NCBI RefSeq assembly: GCF_002734285.1
Contig: NZ_NSEA01000014.1
Span: 177,380-241,379 of the forward strand
Direction of reading: 5' to 3'
Source of the DNA: Fredinandcohnia onubensis
GTDB taxonomy: Bacteria > Bacillota > Bacilli > Bacillales > Bacillaceae_L
Length of the DNA stretch: 64,000 nucleotides
Of this stretch, positions 52,501 to 60,066 are shown piece after piece. The first letter of the stretch is position 1. Each line of letters opens with the position of its first letter. The position numbers were made by a program, and so were the translations under genes. The notes under the pieces are model-generated. The model had not been told where the DNA came from. It did not search any database and saw only the letters and a list, made by a program, of their open reading frames with translations.

Positions 52501-53415
52501 ACCGTTTTCATCACGCACTAAAAATTCTGTACCATCTTCGGCTTTGGCTGTATAATTTGCCCAGCCATTCCCTTTATTTACATCGATTAATTCTACATTT
52601 TTTACTAGAGCTAATTTAGATTCATTTTCTTCATTAACTTTAGCCCCTACTAATTCAGCTGGAGAGGGAACACCTTTATCCTCTGTTTTTTCAATCAATG
52701 TTGCAGAATCTAATTGTAATAACCCTCTATAATCTTGTAATGAACCACTTACAGTGATTTCATCTCCAAGTTGAACATCTAAAGAAGTTGGACGAACTGC
52801 AATTGCAGCTGTTTCATCTTGAATGTGAATTGTATTCTTTAATAATGCAGTTACTATACCTTTGACTGCTGCTTGACCAGTACCTTGGGTGCGAGCTTCA
52901 GCAATTGTGATTACAGTTGGTTGCTCAGGTTCTGGGTCTGGTTCACCAGGGTTGGAATCACCGTCAAGAAATTCATATGAAGATGCGCTTTTTAATCCTG
53001 GAACACTAAAATATGCTTCAAGGCTCCCTGTAATAGCTACTTTTCTTTTAAAATTATCTGGATGATCTACTAAGTTTATTCCTGTTCGAACATCACCTTT
53101 TGGTAACTGTACAGGTAAAATCTTAGCTGGATCCGTTTCGTTTTGATCATCAGCTAAACCAAGATTTGTATTAATATCGAATGGGCTTTCTTGGTCGTAG
53201 CTTGTTCCACTCTTAGTAGTGCCAACAATATATCCTTGTACTGTAGCTTTGCCAGTATTATTTGCAATTGCTTCTGCTACAGTTATATAGGATGTTTGTT
53301 CGGCAGTTGCTTCTGCTGCACTAGCAGCAGGTACAAAGTTTAATAGAGTAGTAGGCACTATTAAACTAAAAACGAATAATAACGACAGTAGTTTTCTTAC
53401 TATGCCTTTTTTCAC
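46537..53415 (-). CDS. Giant cell-wall-anchored nuclease with two 5'-nucleotidase modules (YhcR/YfkN-like)
   Basis: This 2292-residue secreted protein has a signal peptide at ~1-34 and OB-like domains (~35-320, including ITVSGSLQDYRGLLQLDSA). A chitobiase-C-like domain follows (~342-420, YFTTDGTEPT), then further OB-like domains to ~700. Next is an endonuclease/exonuclease/phosphatase domain (~702-1008; ASYNLENFS, VTEVQD, VNHWNSKSGD, VGDFNDYQ, SDHDPV). Two 5'-nucleotidase modules (~1013-1522, ~1530-2042) each carry MHTNDTHA or LHTNDTHA, GDAFTGT, FGNHEFD, GGHSHT and NGGGIRAA. After a beta-rich domain and Ser/Asp spacer come LPITA (~2258), a hydrophobic helix and RRKTA. It probably degrades extracellular DNA/RNA to nucleosides and phosphate. 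GTG start after AGGGGAGAAAACT. Confidence 0.9.
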   Translation of the reverse strand: MKKGIVRKLLSLLFVFSLIVPTTLLNFVPAASAAEATAEQTSYITVAEAIANNTGKATVQGYIVGTTKSGTSYDQESPFDINTNLGLADDQNETDPAKILPVQLPKGDVRTGINLVDHPDNFKRKVAITGSLEAYFSVPGLKSASSYEFLDGDSNPGEPDPEPEQPTVITIAEARTQGTGQAAVKGIVTALLKNTIHIQDETAAIAVRPTSLDVQLGDEITVSGSLQDYRGLLQLDSATLIEKTEDKGVPSPAELVGAKVNEENESKLALVKNVELIDVNKGNGWANYTAKAEDGTEFLVRDENGTLELSVGTTYESITGIVQQFDQDYQIIPRGQADIIEDTSKVQPVSASQPSGTIPAGTQVTLSTSTADAEIYFTTDGTEPTVENGQKYSEPITVDEDVTIKAIAVKAGLTTSEVKEFTYSVYDAADIKIHDIQSESHNSPLDGVVVNNVEGVVTYIYSIKGGNYFHMQTPDDQKDDNANTSEGIVVYTGNKANVKVGNLVTVTGTVDEYHIDGYSDANKSDLAVTQINARDDRGGVVTVIEEEVALPTTVKLTNENLPNQVIDNDSFAKFDPEEDAIDFWESIEGMLVEVGTVKAVAPQEHGDLITVLENRKTDTLHGGVLLTEDNANPDRIQFKMYDNNAARDFEVATGDKFTGPITGVVNYGFQNYKIYVDLDDMESNHVKGNAEPETTTIVKEDDKLTIASYNLENFSNNTKETSDDKAQKLARAFVQDMKSPDIIGVTEVQDNNGQSAGDSAANESYERLIEAIVAAGGPEYQYLNIDPVNNQDGGAPNANIRVGFLYNPERVSLPEGIQAGDATTAVGYEDGKLTHNPGRIDPTNAAFDNSRKPLAAQFTFKGEDVVVIVNHWNSKSGDTPLFGSTQPPVYGSEVQRKQIANIVYDFIEEIKVDNPDANVVSVGDFNDYQFAESLKIHEGDLMTNMINHVGKSDRYTYLFQGNSQVLDHILVSNNLVPGTEIDILHINADFTDMAGRASDHDPVMVQVDLKANYDLTIMHTNDTHASLDNMPKTVTAVKEVRAENPDSLLLHAGDAFTGTLYFNEFQGEADLAMMNLMGLDAMTFGNHEFDLGSSSEGHQKLVEFIQGAQFPFVSANVDFSKDAKFDGIFNDSIASDIENGQIYNGIIKEVNGEKVGIFGLTTEETSDISSPGSIEFENYLDEARKAVEAFEAQEVNKIIALTHIGYDDNAAVDNDLILAEQVEGIDVIVGGHSHTELAEPVVVAKDETPTVIVQTGNANSNLGVLNVEFDENGVVETHNGKLIEIKGQDPDEEAQAVLAPYKAKVEEVANTEIGVSTPIELENPRTSGDDTKPSVRKNETILGNLITDGMLEKAKLFTGKDVIMALQNGGGIRAAIDAGPITTGEVITVLPFGNTLATMDVTGAELKEAFEISVSKYPGENGGFLHLAGGKVKFDSTKPEHERVVSVSYLNENGEYIEVQDDKLYTIATNAFTAKGGDGYDVFAKAYEDGRVTDLGLSDWENFRDHLVSLGSEGIPTEVEGRIVDVEGQFNLTVLHTNDTHAALDKMPKTVTAVKDERAKDPNALLLHAGDAFTGTLYFNEFLGKADLAMMNLMGFDAMTFGNHEFDLGSSSEGHQKLVEFIKGAKFPFVSANVDFSKDAKFDGIFNDSIASEIDNGQIYNGIIKEINGEKVGIFGLTTEETADISSPGSIAFENYLQEAEKAVEAFEAEGVNKIIALTHIGYDDNAAVDNDLILAEKVEGIDVIVGGHSHTALDVPSVVAKDKTPTVIVQTGNANSNLGVLDVVFDEKGVVIEHAGELISIGDQEADPEAAEVLAPYKAQVDKVAQEKIGVSTPIELAYPRTNGDNTKPSVRKNETILGNLITDGMLKKAREFTGENVVMALQNGGGIRAAINEGPITVGEVITVLPFGNTLATMELTGAELKEAFEISVSKYPDENGGFLHVAGGKVEFDSSKPAGERVIAVFIEDANGNLVAVDDNTTYIIATNAFTAKGGDGYDVFAKAYEEGRVTDLGLSDWENFREHLVSLGSEGIPTETEGRIVDVTTTPGEEEPQIIVVTPEVERGNKYVVSPDDLGELKEGAIVRVEVPEKKNTIFVSLSSEAIAKLKAANATLVISNSVVDLQIPSSILPDSETEIKVQKDNRKDALVAYDFTIKSEGKGYHKFNEKVTMTFSIDPKTVDDPKKVKVFYWNPQSKEWELVGGEYKDGKITATTDHFSTFGVLEIEDTKESPGTEVKDSDTNESTEKDSDSKNSNGGKKLPITATNMANMLVVGLSLILVAVGLLYVNRRKTA
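47290..50380 (-). repeat. Diverged 1551-bp tandem duplication inside the giant gene
   Basis: Two direct copies, about 47290-48830 and 48841-50380, are in register at exactly 1551 bp (517 codons). For example GCATGAGTATC at 50342 corresponds to GCATGCGTATC at 48791, and ATCAACGATTC at 48841 to 47290. Long stretches are near-identical and differences are scattered, mostly at third positions. Each copy encodes one complete 5'-nucleotidase module, so this is gene-internal duplication rather than an assembly error. Confidence 0.93.
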
Positions 53416-53603
53416 AGTTTTCTCCCCTCACTTAGTAAATTAGTAGAATATGGTACGCCTACAGAATACTGGGAAAGGGGTATTTGGTCAATAAAATTTA
53501 CGAAAATTAAACAAAAGTATTACAAAATATTAGTATAATACACGAACAATAGGTATATAGTCGTAGTCTAATATTAACATTATCAATTTAGATAATCACA
53601 CAA

Positions 53604-53648
53604 CACAAAAAACGACCACAAATGAAAAAAAGTAGCCGTTTTTTTTAT
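53604..53648 (-). terminator. Probable terminator after the acyl-CoA synthetase
   Basis: AAAAAACG and CGTTTTTTTT flank a ~22-base interior with partial pairing. The rest of 53416-53683 is AT-rich and should contain the promoter of the giant gene, which I could not place with confidence. Confidence 0.5.
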
Positions 53649-53683
53649 ATCATATAAAATTTTAACTCAAAATTTGTTTTACC

Positions 53684-55186
53684 TTAACCAACTACATTTT
53701 TATATGTCTTTTGCAAATAACTTTTATTAATCTTACCCACATGTGTTTTAGGGATCTCCTCCACAAAGATAAACTCTTTTGGTACTTTATATTTGCCTAT
53801 CTTTTCTTGACAGAACTCTATTAATTCATTTTTTGAAACGTGTTGGTCTGGCATTAAAGAGACCACAGCAATCACCATCTCTCCCCATTTTTGATGAGGT
53901 ACCCCGATAACAGCAACCTCATTAATAGCAGGGTGCTTGCTAATACATTGTTCAACCTCAAGTGGGTACACATTCTCTCCACCTGTGATAATCATTTCTT
54001 TCTTGCGCCCCACAATATAGTGATAGCCTTCTTCATCACATCTCGCTAAATCCCCTGTGTGCAACCACCCGTCATTGTACACTTCCTTTGTTGCATCTGG
54101 ATTATTCCAATAATGATGGAATACATGTTTTCCACGAATCAATAGCTCTCCAACTTCTCCAGACTTTGCCTCATGTCCTGCGGCTGTCATAATCTTCACT
54201 TCATTAAAAAACATGGCCTTTCCAACAGACCCTCTTCGAAACCTTGATATTTTCGGATCAATAAAGAAATTATTTGGCCCCGCCTCTGTTAAACCATAAC
54301 CTTCTTTAAACGATAATCCCTTTTCTTCAAAGGCCTGATAAATTTCGAGTGGGCAAGGCGCTCCCCCAGATAGAAAGGTATGCATGGTTGGAAATGTCAT
54401 GTTTTTGAAGGATGGGGTGTTAACCATCATATGGTACATCGTTGGAACGAGTAAAACGATTGTACATCCTTCTTGATTAATAAGTTGAATGGCACGTTTA
54501 GGCTCAAAATTTTTTGCTATTACAACCTTGCCCCCCATCATTAAAATAGGAAGGGATAACGCATTAAGACCTCCAGTATGGAACATCGGCATATAGGTTA
54601 ATGTCACATCTTCTGCTGACAAATTCCAGCTCACAATAGTATTTAACCCATTCCACAAAATAGATTGATGAGATAGGACAACTCCTTTGGGTTTTCCTGT
54701 TGTTCCACCTGTATAAATGATCGCCAAAGGGTCTTTTTCTAGAATGCACATCTCTGGTTCAACGGAGGTACTTACTACATTTACAATCCGATGATACTCC
54801 TCAGAATCAATTTTTATGATTTTCCTAGATTTATTTTCTTGTAATAAATCCTCAAATTGGCTTGAAAATGCAACTAGTTTTGGTGACGAATTTGAAAGTA
54901 TATAATCGATTTCTTCACTCGATAAGCGCCAATTTAGCGGTACAAAGATTGCCCCAATTTTTCCACATGCAAATAGCAAATCGAAATAACTAACATCATT
55001 CGGAGATATTAGTGCTACACGATCTCCCTTCTTGATGCCAATTGTTTTAAAAAAGCAAGCGATACTTTCCGCACGTTTATTCAGTTCCTGAAAGGTAAAT
55101 CGGCTGCCAGTTTCCCCATCCACGACAGCTATCGAATCAGGTGATAGTCGAGCCCGATTTGCAATCCAATCCAGTTCCCACCTCAC
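53684..55186 (-). CDS. Acyl-CoA synthetase (AMP-forming)
   Basis: This 500-residue adenylate-forming enzyme has the P-loop-like IIYTGGTTGKPKGVVLSHQ, the adenine motif EGYGLTEAGPNN, HTGDLARCDEEGYHYIVGR (ribose Asp and hinge Arg) and KEMIITGGENVYPLEVE. The C-terminal catalytic Lys is in HVGKINKSYL. It should activate a carboxylic acid (fatty or aromatic) to its acyl-CoA. The start is GTG at 55184-55186 after AAGGAGAGA. It is separated from the reductase gene by a strong terminator, so it may have its own promoter or depend on readthrough. Confidence 0.9.
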   Translation of the reverse strand: MRWELDWIANRARLSPDSIAVVDGETGSRFTFQELNKRAESIACFFKTIGIKKGDRVALISPNDVSYFDLLFACGKIGAIFVPLNWRLSSEEIDYILSNSSPKLVAFSSQFEDLLQENKSRKIIKIDSEEYHRIVNVVSTSVEPEMCILEKDPLAIIYTGGTTGKPKGVVLSHQSILWNGLNTIVSWNLSAEDVTLTYMPMFHTGGLNALSLPILMMGGKVVIAKNFEPKRAIQLINQEGCTIVLLVPTMYHMMVNTPSFKNMTFPTMHTFLSGGAPCPLEIYQAFEEKGLSFKEGYGLTEAGPNNFFIDPKISRFRRGSVGKAMFFNEVKIMTAAGHEAKSGEVGELLIRGKHVFHHYWNNPDATKEVYNDGWLHTGDLARCDEEGYHYIVGRKKEMIITGGENVYPLEVEQCISKHPAINEVAVIGVPHQKWGEMVIAVVSLMPDQHVSKNELIEFCQEKIGKYKVPKEFIFVEEIPKTHVGKINKSYLQKTYKNVVG

Positions 55187-55272
55187 AACTATCTCTCCTT
55201 ACGTCTTCTTAATTCTACTCTTACTATAGAAGACAGGAGTTACATGGTAGTTACATGAGTGAAGTTATGAAA

Positions 55273-55300
55273 AAAAGAGTGGGTCTCCCACTCTTTTCGT
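55273..55300 (-). terminator. Strong terminator between the FabG-like and acyl-CoA synthetase genes
   Basis: AAAAGAGTGGG (55273-55283) pairs perfectly with CCCACTCTTTT (55287-55297), loop TCT. On the minus strand the stem is followed by TTTCATAAC after a run of T. Confidence 0.85.
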
Positions 55301-56037
55301 TACATCATAATCCCACCATCAACATGCAAGGTTGTTCCGTTCACATAATCGGCTTCATCGGAGGATAAAAATAAATACGCATTGGCGATATCCGATGGTT
55401 TCCCAAGTTTTTGAAGTGGAATCATTTGCTTTAATTGATTGATAACTTTTTCAGGCACGGTTGCCACCATTCCTGTTTCAATAAATCCTGGTACAACTGC
55501 ATTGACGTTGATTCCTTTTCTACCGAGCTCTTTTGCCCATGTTTTTGTCATCCCGACTACCGCGGCCTTAGATGCTGCATAATTTGTTTGCCCAACATTT
55601 CCATATACACCCGTTACAGAAGAGGTACTAACAATTTTTCCTTTACCATTTGCAATAAGATGTGGAACCACTGCTTGTGTACAATTGAAAACGCCTGTTA
55701 AGTTCACATCAATAACCTTTTGAAAGTCCTTCTGAGAAAGCTTTGTCAGCATCGCATCACGAGTAATTCCGGCATTGTTTATTAAAATATCAATCTTTCC
55801 AAATCGCTCCATTACAGCTGCAACCATTTGATCGACACTGTTTCTATCTGCAACATCGACTTGAAAGAACTCAACATCTGCACCTTGTTCTTTTAATTCC
55901 TCTGCTCTTTTTGCACCTGTTGTGTCATAGTCTGTTAACGCAACCTTTGCACCCTCGCGTACAAATGTAATAGCTGCTTCTAGCCCAAGCCCATTTGCCG
56001 CTCCTGTGATAATTGCTACCTTATCCTTTAATCTCAT
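55300..56037 (-). CDS. 3-oxoacyl reductase-like SDR (FabG/PhaB type)
   Basis: A 245-residue classical SDR: TGAANGLGLEAA (NADPH loop), NNAGITRD, catalytic Ser in STSSVTGVYG, YAASKAAV (Tyr/Lys) and C-terminal DGGIMM. NNAGITRD is the form seen in FabG and PhaB, so reduction of a 3-ketoacyl-CoA or -ACP is the best guess; the catabolic reverse reaction is also possible. Its ATG overlaps the hydrolase TGA by four bases (ATGA), tying it to the FabH-like/hydrolase operon. Confidence 0.88.
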   Translation of the reverse strand: MRLKDKVAIITGAANGLGLEAAITFVREGAKVALTDYDTTGAKRAEELKEQGADVEFFQVDVADRNSVDQMVAAVMERFGKIDILINNAGITRDAMLTKLSQKDFQKVIDVNLTGVFNCTQAVVPHLIANGKGKIVSTSSVTGVYGNVGQTNYAASKAAVVGMTKTWAKELGRKGINVNAVVPGFIETGMVATVPEKVINQLKQMIPLQKLGKPSDIANAYLFLSSDEADYVNGTTLHVDGGIMM

Positions 56038-56945
56038 TTTGCAGGCTCCTTTTGTTCGATAAATTCATGTATATGTTTTAACAACAAATCTAGGTTATCA
56101 ATTAACGGAGAATGTCCACAGTCTGCTAATTCAATAAATGTTCCTACTTCACCTAAATCCTCAACTATTTCTTTTGTCATTTTATCTGTAATCACCAAGT
56201 CTCTATCACCACGTAAAATTAAGACTGGGATTTTAATCTTTTTCACAAGACCATTTCCCTCAACCAATCCGTTATGATATTCACTGATATTATATTTATT
56301 TAATGAATAATAGACTTCAGCTAGATTTCTTTGTGTTAACATATCGTCTAAATATTCGTCATAATGATTCTCATCAGGCAAGTTATGGGTATAAATTAAA
56401 GCATTCCAAATCGCTTTTAATACTTCTTTATTTCTAGTGTCATACGCATTTTGAATCGGAATAATTCTAAGTGGATCCTTTAAGATATCCTCATAAGTTT
56501 TAAGTCTCTTTGAATAATCCTCTTTCCCCTCTGAATTAACCTCATAAAGCGCAATACCTCTTGTTGAGACGGACTCCACTAATATCAACTTATTACAATA
56601 TCCTGGATAATCCACTACAAACTGCATTCCTACGGTACCACCAGTTGACCAACCAGCAATGCTAAAATCTGATAAGCCTAATTCATCAACAAATAGTTTG
56701 ATATCATCAGAAAAGTCCTTTATCGATTGTATGGGCTTGTTATATGAGGATATTCCAAATCCCCTCATATCAACAGCGATAATTTTGTAATCGTTATCAA
56801 TTTTATCAATTAATATATCCCAGTGCTTTGACGAAGTCATGTTACCATGTATAAGTAAAAGAACTTTTTCGCCACCCTCACGTTCCCGATATCCTAACGT
56901 TTCTCCATTTGCTAGATTAACAGTTTTCAGTTCGATTGCTGGCAT
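56034..56945 (-). CDS. Alpha/beta hydrolase of the acyl cluster
   Basis: A 303-residue hydrolase with oxyanion region LLIHGNMTSSKHWD, nucleophile elbow AGWSTGGTVG (Ser), the acid in LRGDRDLVITD and the His in DCGHSPLID. The Ser nucleophile suggests thioesterase, esterase or C-C hydrolase chemistry and argues against the Asp-nucleophile OleB type. I start at ATG 56943-56945 after a G-rich AATGGGGGGATC; the longer frame to 56981 lies inside the upstream gene. It overlaps the FabH-like gene by 19 bases and the reductase by four. Confidence 0.85.
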   Translation of the reverse strand: MPAIELKTVNLANGETLGYREREGGEKVLLLIHGNMTSSKHWDILIDKIDNDYKIIAVDMRGFGISSYNKPIQSIKDFSDDIKLFVDELGLSDFSIAGWSTGGTVGMQFVVDYPGYCNKLILVESVSTRGIALYEVNSEGKEDYSKRLKTYEDILKDPLRIIPIQNAYDTRNKEVLKAIWNALIYTHNLPDENHYDEYLDDMLTQRNLAEVYYSLNKYNISEYHNGLVEGNGLVKKIKIPVLILRGDRDLVITDKMTKEIVEDLGEVGTFIELADCGHSPLIDNLDLLLKHIHEFIEQKEPAK

Positions 56946-57964
56946 GAACGATCCCCCCATTTTATTGCCGTGGCCCCCCACGCATATCCAATTCCTGCAC
57001 TCACTAACACAACAAGGTCTCCTTCTTTTATTTTACCTTTTTTTTCGGCTATTTCCAAAGAAAGAATTTGATCCATTTGACCGATATGCCCATACTCATT
57101 TAGATAGATTGATTGTTCCTCAGATAAGCCTAATTCCTTTAACACGTAATCATGGGCTGACTTCTTCATGTGGAGAATACCTAAATAATCAATATCTTTC
57201 TCTGTATATCCACTTTTTTCTAATGCGGTTCGAATAACCTTAAGAAAGTTTTGCATGGACTTTTCTTCAAGTCGTTGCTTCATCCCTTCTGGGTCAAGGA
57301 CATCGAGCATGTTTAATTTTTGCTCAAGCGCCTCTTTTGTGATTGGATTTTTTGTTCCCCCTGCTACAACGACAACGTCCTCGGAAAATGCACCGTCCGT
57401 TATAATATGACTTTCAAGGACGTGATTTTTTTGTGCACCTCTTTGTAAAAGAATTGCACCTCCACCAGCGCCTAGATTATACATAAAGCGAGTTCTCGGA
57501 TTCTCGTAATCAATGAAATCTACATTGCGATAACCACCTGCAAGTAAAACCGTTTTAATAGAGTCATCCGACTTCATCATATTCTTAGCCACTTTTAAAG
57601 CCATGATTGTCGTACCACAGCGCATCGCAACGTCAAAACCCCATGCATTAACCGCGCCAAGCTCTTGTTGCATCTTAATCGCAGCTGTCCACAAGGGATA
57701 TTCCTTATGTTCTTCGCCGATATAAATGATTAAATCGATATCCAGTGGATCAATCTTTGCTTTGTTTATAGCTTCTTTTGCTGCTTTTATTCCCATTTCA
57801 CACGTATGGTCATCAGGTCCGGGAATTGGCTTTTTCAATATGCCCAGTTTCTTTTCAACAATTTCCTTAGGTATCCCGCTCATTCGTGAAATGTCTTCTC
57901 CAGTTAGAAAATCATTTGGAATGTAAATTCCTGTACTTATAATTCCAACTGATTGCAAAGTCAA
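56927..57964 (-). CDS. FabH-like ketoacyl synthase (thiolase superfamily), catalytic Cys present
   Basis: This 345-residue KAS III-type protein starts at TTG 57964 after GAGGAGTGA. The nucleophile is Cys116 in DVAMRCGTTIMALKVA, at the same spacing from ALKVA-type sequence as FabH. A His is in GILHMKKSAH, and the third position, usually Asn in a GNT loop, is His in EYGHIGQMDQ. It should form a C-C bond between an acyl-CoA and a second acyl group, or cleave one in reverse. It differs enough from housekeeping FabH to be a specialised enzyme. It has a paralogue at 62944-63951. Confidence 0.87.
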   Translation of the reverse strand: MTLQSVGIISTGIYIPNDFLTGEDISRMSGIPKEIVEKKLGILKKPIPGPDDHTCEMGIKAAKEAINKAKIDPLDIDLIIYIGEEHKEYPLWTAAIKMQQELGAVNAWGFDVAMRCGTTIMALKVAKNMMKSDDSIKTVLLAGGYRNVDFIDYENPRTRFMYNLGAGGGAILLQRGAQKNHVLESHIITDGAFSEDVVVVAGGTKNPITKEALEQKLNMLDVLDPEGMKQRLEEKSMQNFLKVIRTALEKSGYTEKDIDYLGILHMKKSAHDYVLKELGLSEEQSIYLNEYGHIGQMDQILSLEIAEKKGKIKEGDLVVLVSAGIGYAWGATAIKWGDRSCQQSN

Positions 57965-57970
57965 TGTGAG

Positions 57971-58150
57971 TCACTCCTCTATTACACGTTTCATGTACTG
58001 AACAGCATCATCTAAATCGGTAACAATTACTTCATCTTCCCCTTGAACATGGCTTACCTTTATCCGCCACTGCTTTTTCATTGTCTCACTATCAACATGA
58101 ATTAAGGCACAACGGACAACGAATGAAGTTATGGTTTGATTATCATTCAT
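57971..58150 (-). CDS. 59-residue protein of unknown function in the acyl operon
   Basis: A frame with ATG at 58148-58150 preceded by AAGGAG eight bases away. The product begins MNDNQTITSFVVRCALIHVD and ends YMKRVIEE; it looks like a small alpha/beta fold with two or three strands and a C-terminal helix, no membrane segment. It lies 12 bases after the permease stop and overlaps the Shine-Dalgarno of the FabH-like gene, whose start is 7 bases after its own stop. I recognise no family. A partner or carrier-like role for the FabH-like protein is possible, though there is no DSL phosphopantetheine motif. Confidence 0.78.
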   Translation of the reverse strand: MNDNQTITSFVVRCALIHVDSETMKKQWRIKVSHVQGEDEVIVTDLDDAVQYMKRVIEE

Positions 58151-58162
58151 GACCCTCTCTCC

Positions 58163-59170
58163 TTAGCCAGCTATTTTTTCTTTATCGACGTCTTTCGTTT
58201 TATTACTACCTTTTCTTTTATAAAACCACGACTTTACAGTTCCGACGATTCCCATTGGGAAGAACATAACGGCTAAGATATATAAAATGCCAAAAAAGAT
58301 CATCCATCGTTCAAAAATCCAATGAACCTTTGCAAGTCCTGTTAGCCAATGGTGGGCAAATTCAATTAGTCCCGCTCCTATGATGGCTCCAACAAGCGTC
58401 CCTACTCCACCAATGATCGTCATGAGAAGAGCATCCAGTGTCACATCGAGCGCGAATACCGATGTATTTACAAAACGTAGTGTAAGAACATACATCGAAC
58501 CAGAAACACTTGCGATAATACCAGCTACTATACTTGCAATGATTTTATAATGAATCACATTGTAGCCTAGTGACTCTGTCCGTGGTTCATTTTCCCGAAT
58601 AGCTTGAAGAACTCTCCCTAGAGGAGATTCTGTGAATCTCTTTAACACTAAAAAAACAACAATCATAAGGATTAATGTAATAAAATAAAGAGTCAGCCGG
58701 TCTTTAAAAACGTCAGGGATGCGAAAAGTAAATCCGTCATTCCCCCTAGTTAACGACCTCCATTTTTCTGCAGCTACTAAAAACAAGCCTGAGAACGCCA
58801 ACGTCAGCATCGCATAAAAGTGACTCTTTAACCGTAGTGAGAGTAAACCGACAACATAACTTAAAATGGCTGCCAGAATCATTCCAACAATAATCGATAG
58901 TAAAAATATAGGAACTGTTGGTTCAAAGCGATCTAAAAGAACTCCTGTCGAATAGGCACCTATCCCAAAAAACATGGCATGCCCGAAAGAAACAATTCCT
59001 GTAAAACCTAGTAAGATATCATAGCTCATTGCAAAGACAGCAAAAATAAAAATTTGTGTAAATAAAATTAATATACTTCTAGTATCATTGATAAATGGAT
59101 AGCATAGAAGGAACACAGCTGCTGCAATGTAGATTATATTAGTTTTTGAAGAACCAGTAAGAAGCTTCAT
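58163..59170 (-). CDS. Branched-chain amino acid-type ABC permease (LivM-like)
   Basis: This 335-residue protein has about nine or ten helices, the LivM signature GFTGIVSFGHAMFFGIGAYS, and an EAA-like loop VLQAIRENEPRTESLGYN that contacts the ATPase. The C-terminus is basic. It pairs with the LivH-like permease just upstream (4-base gap). The substrate is probably an acid or amide, not necessarily an amino acid, since such transporters often import aromatic or fatty-acid-derived compounds. Confidence 0.9.
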   Translation of the reverse strand: MKLLTGSSKTNIIYIAAAVFLLCYPFINDTRSILILFTQIFIFAVFAMSYDILLGFTGIVSFGHAMFFGIGAYSTGVLLDRFEPTVPIFLLSIIVGMILAAILSYVVGLLSLRLKSHFYAMLTLAFSGLFLVAAEKWRSLTRGNDGFTFRIPDVFKDRLTLYFITLILMIVVFLVLKRFTESPLGRVLQAIRENEPRTESLGYNVIHYKIIASIVAGIIASVSGSMYVLTLRFVNTSVFALDVTLDALLMTIIGGVGTLVGAIIGAGLIEFAHHWLTGLAKVHWIFERWMIFFGILYILAVMFFPMGIVGTVKSWFYKRKGSNKTKDVDKEKIAG

Positions 59171-59174
59171 TTCC

Positions 59175-60035
59175 TCACCCCTTTACACCGAATAATCCTT
59201 GTGGTCTAAAAATTAATACAACGGCCATTAGAAGCATATTAACTGCTAGTGATAATTCTGGGACATAGTATGCCATGAAGGATCCCGATAACCCTACTAG
59301 GATTGCTGCAAACAGGGAGCCTGTAATACTTCCCATCCCACCAATAACAACGACAATGAATGCGAGTATTGCAAATTCCATTCCCATCTCTGCATAAATT
59401 TGGCCGGAATATGGTCCTAGTAATACACCACCAAGTGCTGCCATAGCTGCACCTACCATAAAGACAAGCATAAAAATCCTTTTAATATTGATTCCTAGTG
59501 ATTGAACCATTTCCTTGTTAATTACACCGGCACGAACAATTAATCCTATTTTTGTATTTTTAAGGATATAGAAAATGAGGAAGAAAACTAGAAATCCTAC
59601 CAAAATGATAAACAAGCGGTATTTGATTAAAATAACCCCGCCAAACTCCCAGCTCCCGCTTAAATATTCAGGGGTTTTCGCACTCAATTGGTTCGGTCCC
59701 CAAACAACCTTTAACATTTCAGAAAGAACGATCATAACCCCTAGCGTAATCAAAATTTGCTGAACATGATTTCCATATACAGGAGTAACAATGAATTTTT
59801 CCATAAGTAAACCTAAAATAAGGCCTGTAATCAGGGCAGTCACAATTCCGGCTACAAAGCTTCCAGTTTGCCCATATGACCAAACTCCTGCATATGCTCC
59901 CCAGGCAAACAAACCTCCATGTGCAAAGTTAAGGACATCCATAAGACCAAAAATCAAGGTTAACCCTGCCGCAAGTAGGAAAACCAACATACCTGTAGCA
60001 AGGCCGTTAATCGTTAAATTGATGATTGCTTCCAC
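59175..60035 (-). CDS. Branched-chain amino acid-type ABC permease (LivH-like)
   Basis: A 286-residue permease with NGLATGMLVFLLAAGLTLIFG, the LivH hallmark DVLNFAHGGLFAWGAY, and a mid-protein VRAGVINKEMVQSLGIN loop for ATPase docking. The C-terminal LIFRPQGLFGVKG ends the protein as in other LivH homologues. GGAGGAAAAATTTG precedes the start. It forms the other half of the membrane channel with the LivM-like protein. Confidence 0.9.
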   Translation of the reverse strand: MEAIINLTINGLATGMLVFLLAAGLTLIFGLMDVLNFAHGGLFAWGAYAGVWSYGQTGSFVAGIVTALITGLILGLLMEKFIVTPVYGNHVQQILITLGVMIVLSEMLKVVWGPNQLSAKTPEYLSGSWEFGGVILIKYRLFIILVGFLVFFLIFYILKNTKIGLIVRAGVINKEMVQSLGINIKRIFMLVFMVGAAMAALGGVLLGPYSGQIYAEMGMEFAILAFIVVVIGGMGSITGSLFAAILVGLSGSFMAYYVPELSLAVNMLLMAVVLIFRPQGLFGVKG

Positions 60036-60066
60036 AAATTTTTCCTCCTTTCACCCATGAGTCCTA

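Noticed and set aside
54564..54749. 61-codon frame within the acyl-CoA synthetase
   Set aside because: Shadow frame on the same strand; the synthetase frame is unbroken with all motifs.
53684..57964. Calling the acyl genes oleABCD
   Set aside because: The hydrolase has a Ser nucleophile (GWSTGG) rather than OleB-like Asp, the SDR is a classical FabG type rather than an extended OleD type, and an importer is present.
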